A program made the translations under genes and the position numbers. A stretch of 64,000 nt of DNA from Manihot esculenta (lineage: Eukaryota > Streptophyta > Magnoliopsida > Malpighiales > Euphorbiaceae), in NCBI RefSeq assembly GCF_001659605.2, contig NC_035164.2, positions 1,885,001 through 1,949,000 on the forward strand. The letters run 5' to 3'. The notes beneath the pieces are model-generated. The model saw only the letters and a program-made list of their open reading frames with translations. It made no database searches and was not told the origin of the DNA. Shown in pieces: positions 61,985 through 64,000 of the stretch. Within the stretch, counting starts at the first letter, position 1. Every line of letters starts with the position of its first letter.

Positions 61985-64000
61985 ATGAGAGGAACTCGTC
62001 GATCTGCACGATTGACTGGAGTGCCACCTCAGGACGAGGGCGCTGATGCCCGTCCTCCAGCATTGCCTAGGGCAATGTCCAGTAGGTCCAACAGAGACAG
62101 AGTAGCTAGAGACCCTAGAAGGTCTTTGGATTTGGGTAGAAGCAGATCAGTAAGGGGAACAGTGCAGGGAGGAATGTCTGAGGATATGGAAGTAGATCAG
62201 AGGAGGGATGGCAGTCTCGGTGTGAGCATGCCGGAAGAGGGCATGGGAGAATCAGAAGGAGGCGCTCAGGCCTCGAGTTATGTCCAGCCACATCACTATC
62301 CACCCTACTCACACCATCCAGGGTATTCGATGGGAGGTACATCGGATTACCCCAGTTTTAGCCCTTATCCTCCACACATGCCATACCCACCTTACTACCC
62401 ACCATACTCTCAGTACCCCACTTACCCACCTCCACCTCCCTATACCAGTACAGCAAACCCTACCCCAGGGGATGTTGCACCTCCACCACCACCAGTACCT
62501 ACTGTCCCGGAAACACAAGTACCCAAACCTACCTCATCTGGAGGGAGCAAGGTCAAGATGACCGATTACATGAAGTTGGGTGCTCCTCAGTACAGAGCAG
62601 GTGATGACCCATTTGAGTATCTGAACAGGGTCAAGACTATTACAGATGAGATAGGGGCTGATGACAGTAGAGCCATTCAGATGGCTGGGTTCACACTGGA
62701 GTGCAAGAAGGCACGTGGTTGGTTCAAGAACTATGTGAACCCAAGAGCAGACAGTATGTCCTGGGAGGAGTTCGCAAATGAGTTTGCAGGATGGGCTTTC
62801 CCTGAGAGCTCTAGAGAGCAGAAGATAATAGAATTTGAACAGTTGAGGCAGACTGAACAGATGAGTGTGGAGGAGTACACAGACAAGTTCCTGGAGTTGT
62901 TGCCATATGCTGGGCAGAATTTGGACACAGATCAAAAGAAGTCAAGTAGATATATTATGAGACTGCACTCCAGGTATTCCTCTTTGATACAATCAGCAGA
63001 GAGGGAGAGTTTCCACGCCATAGTGGATATGGCTAGGAGAATGGAGGCTTGTGCTATTGTTGAGGGGAAGGTAAAACAGTCAGTGGCACAGTCTTCTGGT
63101 TCCAAGACCCCAGGTGGGGAAAGGTTAGACTCTTCTTCTCTGAGTGCAGCAGTTGCAGGCAGTAAGAAGTGGGACAGAGGCCACAGAAAATCTAAGAAGA
63201 ATAAGTTCTGGAACAAGATCAAGTCAGGTCTGGGTTTAGGCAGTGGCTCAAGCTCTGGCGCAGAGGTTACAGCATGTATGAGATGTGGGAGACCACACAA
63301 GGGAGTATGTCTGGCAAGGACAAACACATGTTTCAGGTGCGGACAGGCGGGTCATTTGGCTCGAGATTGTCCTAGAGCAGTCTTTGCAGCACCGTCTCAG
63401 CAGACAGCCTCCGGCAGTGTAGTGCAGCCAGTAGCTCCAACCGCAACACAGGCCAGTGGCAGAGGCAGAGGGAGAGGGTCAGCCTCTTCATCAGCAGGAT
63501 ACAGAGGTGAAGGTCCATCAGCTCCGGCACGGATCTTCACTATGACTCAGCAGGAGGCCAACACATCCAACACCGTGGTGGCAGGTAATCTCATCATTGG
63601 ATGTTCTGATGTGTATGCCTTAATGGACCCGGGTGCATCTCATTCTTTTGTTGCTCCGAGAGTCGTGGAGAGGGTAGGATTGATGGTCTCTGGGTTAGAG
63701 TGTCCCCTATGGGTCAGTGGACCCAAGTGTGACCCGTCAGTGGCAGAGGCAGTCTGCCAATGTAGTCCAGTTTTCATAGAGGGAAGATGCCTTTCCGCCG
63801 ACCTCGTGGTTCTAGATTTGACAGATTTTGACGTCATTCTAGGGATGGATTGGTTATCGACCCATGGTGCTACCTTGGACTGTAGAGACAAGGTAGTCAG
63901 ATTCAGATATCAGGATGGGTCAGAGGTCGTCTTCAGAGGAGACAAGAGGGGTACACCTAGAGGTCTGATCTCAGCTCTTCAGGCTCGTAGGTTGCTTAGG
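61985..64000 (+). CDS. Ty3/gypsy Gag-protease (start of Gag-Pol), open to window end
   Basis: ATG at 61985 opens a frame of 672 codons without a stop to the last base. The N-terminus is Arg-rich, then Pro/Tyr-rich (about residues 100-180). The retrotransposon Gag capsid domain follows (YMKLGAPQYRAGDDPFEYLN, WEEFANEFAGWAFPESSREQ, QTEQMSVEEYTDKFLELLPY). Next is a basic linker (KKWDRGHRKSKKNKFWNKIK), a CxxC-H-C half knuckle and a complete CCHC knuckle CFRCGQAGHLARDC (449-462). The aspartic protease carries DPGASHSFV (Asp548) and ends in DVILGMDWLSTHGA. Pro in place of Ser/Thr after the catalytic Asp is frequent in this plant lineage. Pol should follow in the same frame beyond the window. Intactness suggests a fairly recent insertion. 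Confidence 0.95.
   Translation, partial: MRGTRRSARLTGVPPQDEGADARPPALPRAMSSRSNRDRVARDPRRSLDLGRSRSVRGTVQGGMSEDMEVDQRRDGSLGVSMPEEGMGESEGGAQASSYVQPHHYPPYSHHPGYSMGGTSDYPSFSPYPPHMPYPPYYPPYSQYPTYPPPPPYTSTANPTPGDVAPPPPPVPTVPETQVPKPTSSGGSKVKMTDYMKLGAPQYRAGDDPFEYLNRVKTITDEIGADDSRAIQMAGFTLECKKARGWFKNYVNPRADSMSWEEFANEFAGWAFPESSREQKIIEFEQLRQTEQMSVEEYTDKFLELLPYAGQNLDTDQKKSSRYIMRLHSRYSSLIQSAERESFHAIVDMARRMEACAIVEGKVKQSVAQSSGSKTPGGERLDSSSLSAAVAGSKKWDRGHRKSKKNKFWNKIKSGLGLGSGSSSGAEVTACMRCGRPHKGVCLARTNTCFRCGQAGHLARDCPRAVFAAPSQQTASGSVVQPVAPTATQASGRGRGRGSASSSAGYRGEGPSAPARIFTMTQQEANTSNTVVAGNLIIGCSDVYALMDPGASHSFVAPRVVERVGLMVSGLECPLWVSGPKCDPSVAEAVCQCSPVFIEGRCLSADLVVLDLTDFDVILGMDWLSTHGATLDCRDKVVRFRYQDGSEVVFRGDKRGTPRGLISALQARRLLR

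Larger units (their letters stand above)
59526..64000 (+). mobile_element. Ty3/gypsy retrotransposon, 5' half (runs off the window)
   Basis: Consists of a 5' LTR of the PalLTR family (59526-61714), a primer-binding site (61718-61730), an untranslated leader (61731-61984) and an intact gag-protease frame to the window end. It is inserted in the copia remnant. The first bases read TTTAACCCCGGCTAGACTCC rather than TGTAATACCCGG, so the extreme 5' end is slightly altered. This element identifies the solo LTRs at 22.5 and 30.6 kb as Ty3/gypsy derived. Confidence 0.92.

Noticed and set aside
62309..62561. Small frames on both strands in the gag region, including a Trp/Arg-rich one
   Set aside because: Shadows of the Pro/Tyr-rich part of Gag, which is open through the whole segment.

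Overview
This window is plant nuclear DNA from a eudicot. It has intron-rich genes with GT-AG splicing, plant-only families (an LRR receptor-like protein, an R2R3-MYB, a 4CL-like ligase, MIR530), AT-rich intergenic DNA, and many Ty3, copia, LINE, MULE and MITE remnants. Gene content fits a woody eudicot such as a member of the Euphorbiaceae (Malpighiales), but that is a weak inference.

Layout. 1-379: the 3' end of an LRR receptor-like protein gene. 1045-2850: S-adenosylmethionine synthetase (minus strand). 3120-7374: a METTL21-type SAM-dependent methyltransferase (plus strand), head-to-head with the SAM synthetase across a short shared promoter. 8344-11557: a GH29 alpha-L-fucosidase (minus). 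11.6-14.0 kb: degenerate repeats with a TTC microsatellite. 14.6-25.0 kb: a decayed, composite Mutator-like region. It holds a MUDR transposase (DNA-binding, transposase, SWIM and CCHC modules), a plant mobile domain (PMD) gene and small unrecognised reading frames, and two long GC-rich Ty3-type LTRs have inserted into it. 25-36 kb: AT-rich DNA with MITEs, an ACGT-core motif cluster, a LINE remnant, a third long LTR with a perfect 5-bp target-site duplication, and an (AT)n tract. 36178-37587: an R2R3-MYB gene of subgroup 14. 41517-45631: a glyoxalase I gene of eight exons with a predicted organelle-type N-terminal extension (minus). 46.46-48.0 kb: a long-terminal-inverted-repeat element containing about 790 bp of GAA repeat, with its right arm tandemly duplicated. 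49726-54174: a 4CL-like acyl-CoA ligase gene of six exons. About 57.3-57.5 kb: a MIR530 hairpin on the minus strand with a TATA box and upstream G-boxes. 58.2-59.5 kb: a copia reverse transcriptase remnant. 59.5-64.0 kb: the 5' half of a Ty3/gypsy element (LTR, initiator-Met PBS, intact gag-protease frame running off the window), inserted into the copia remnant. Its LTR is the same family as the solo LTRs at 22.5 and 30.6 kb.

The resident genes are mostly independent single loci. The one clear functional pairing is the divergent SAM synthetase and SAM-dependent methyltransferase. Exon coordinates were built by hand from GT-AG junctions and reading-frame continuity. All five multi-exon models close without an internal stop.
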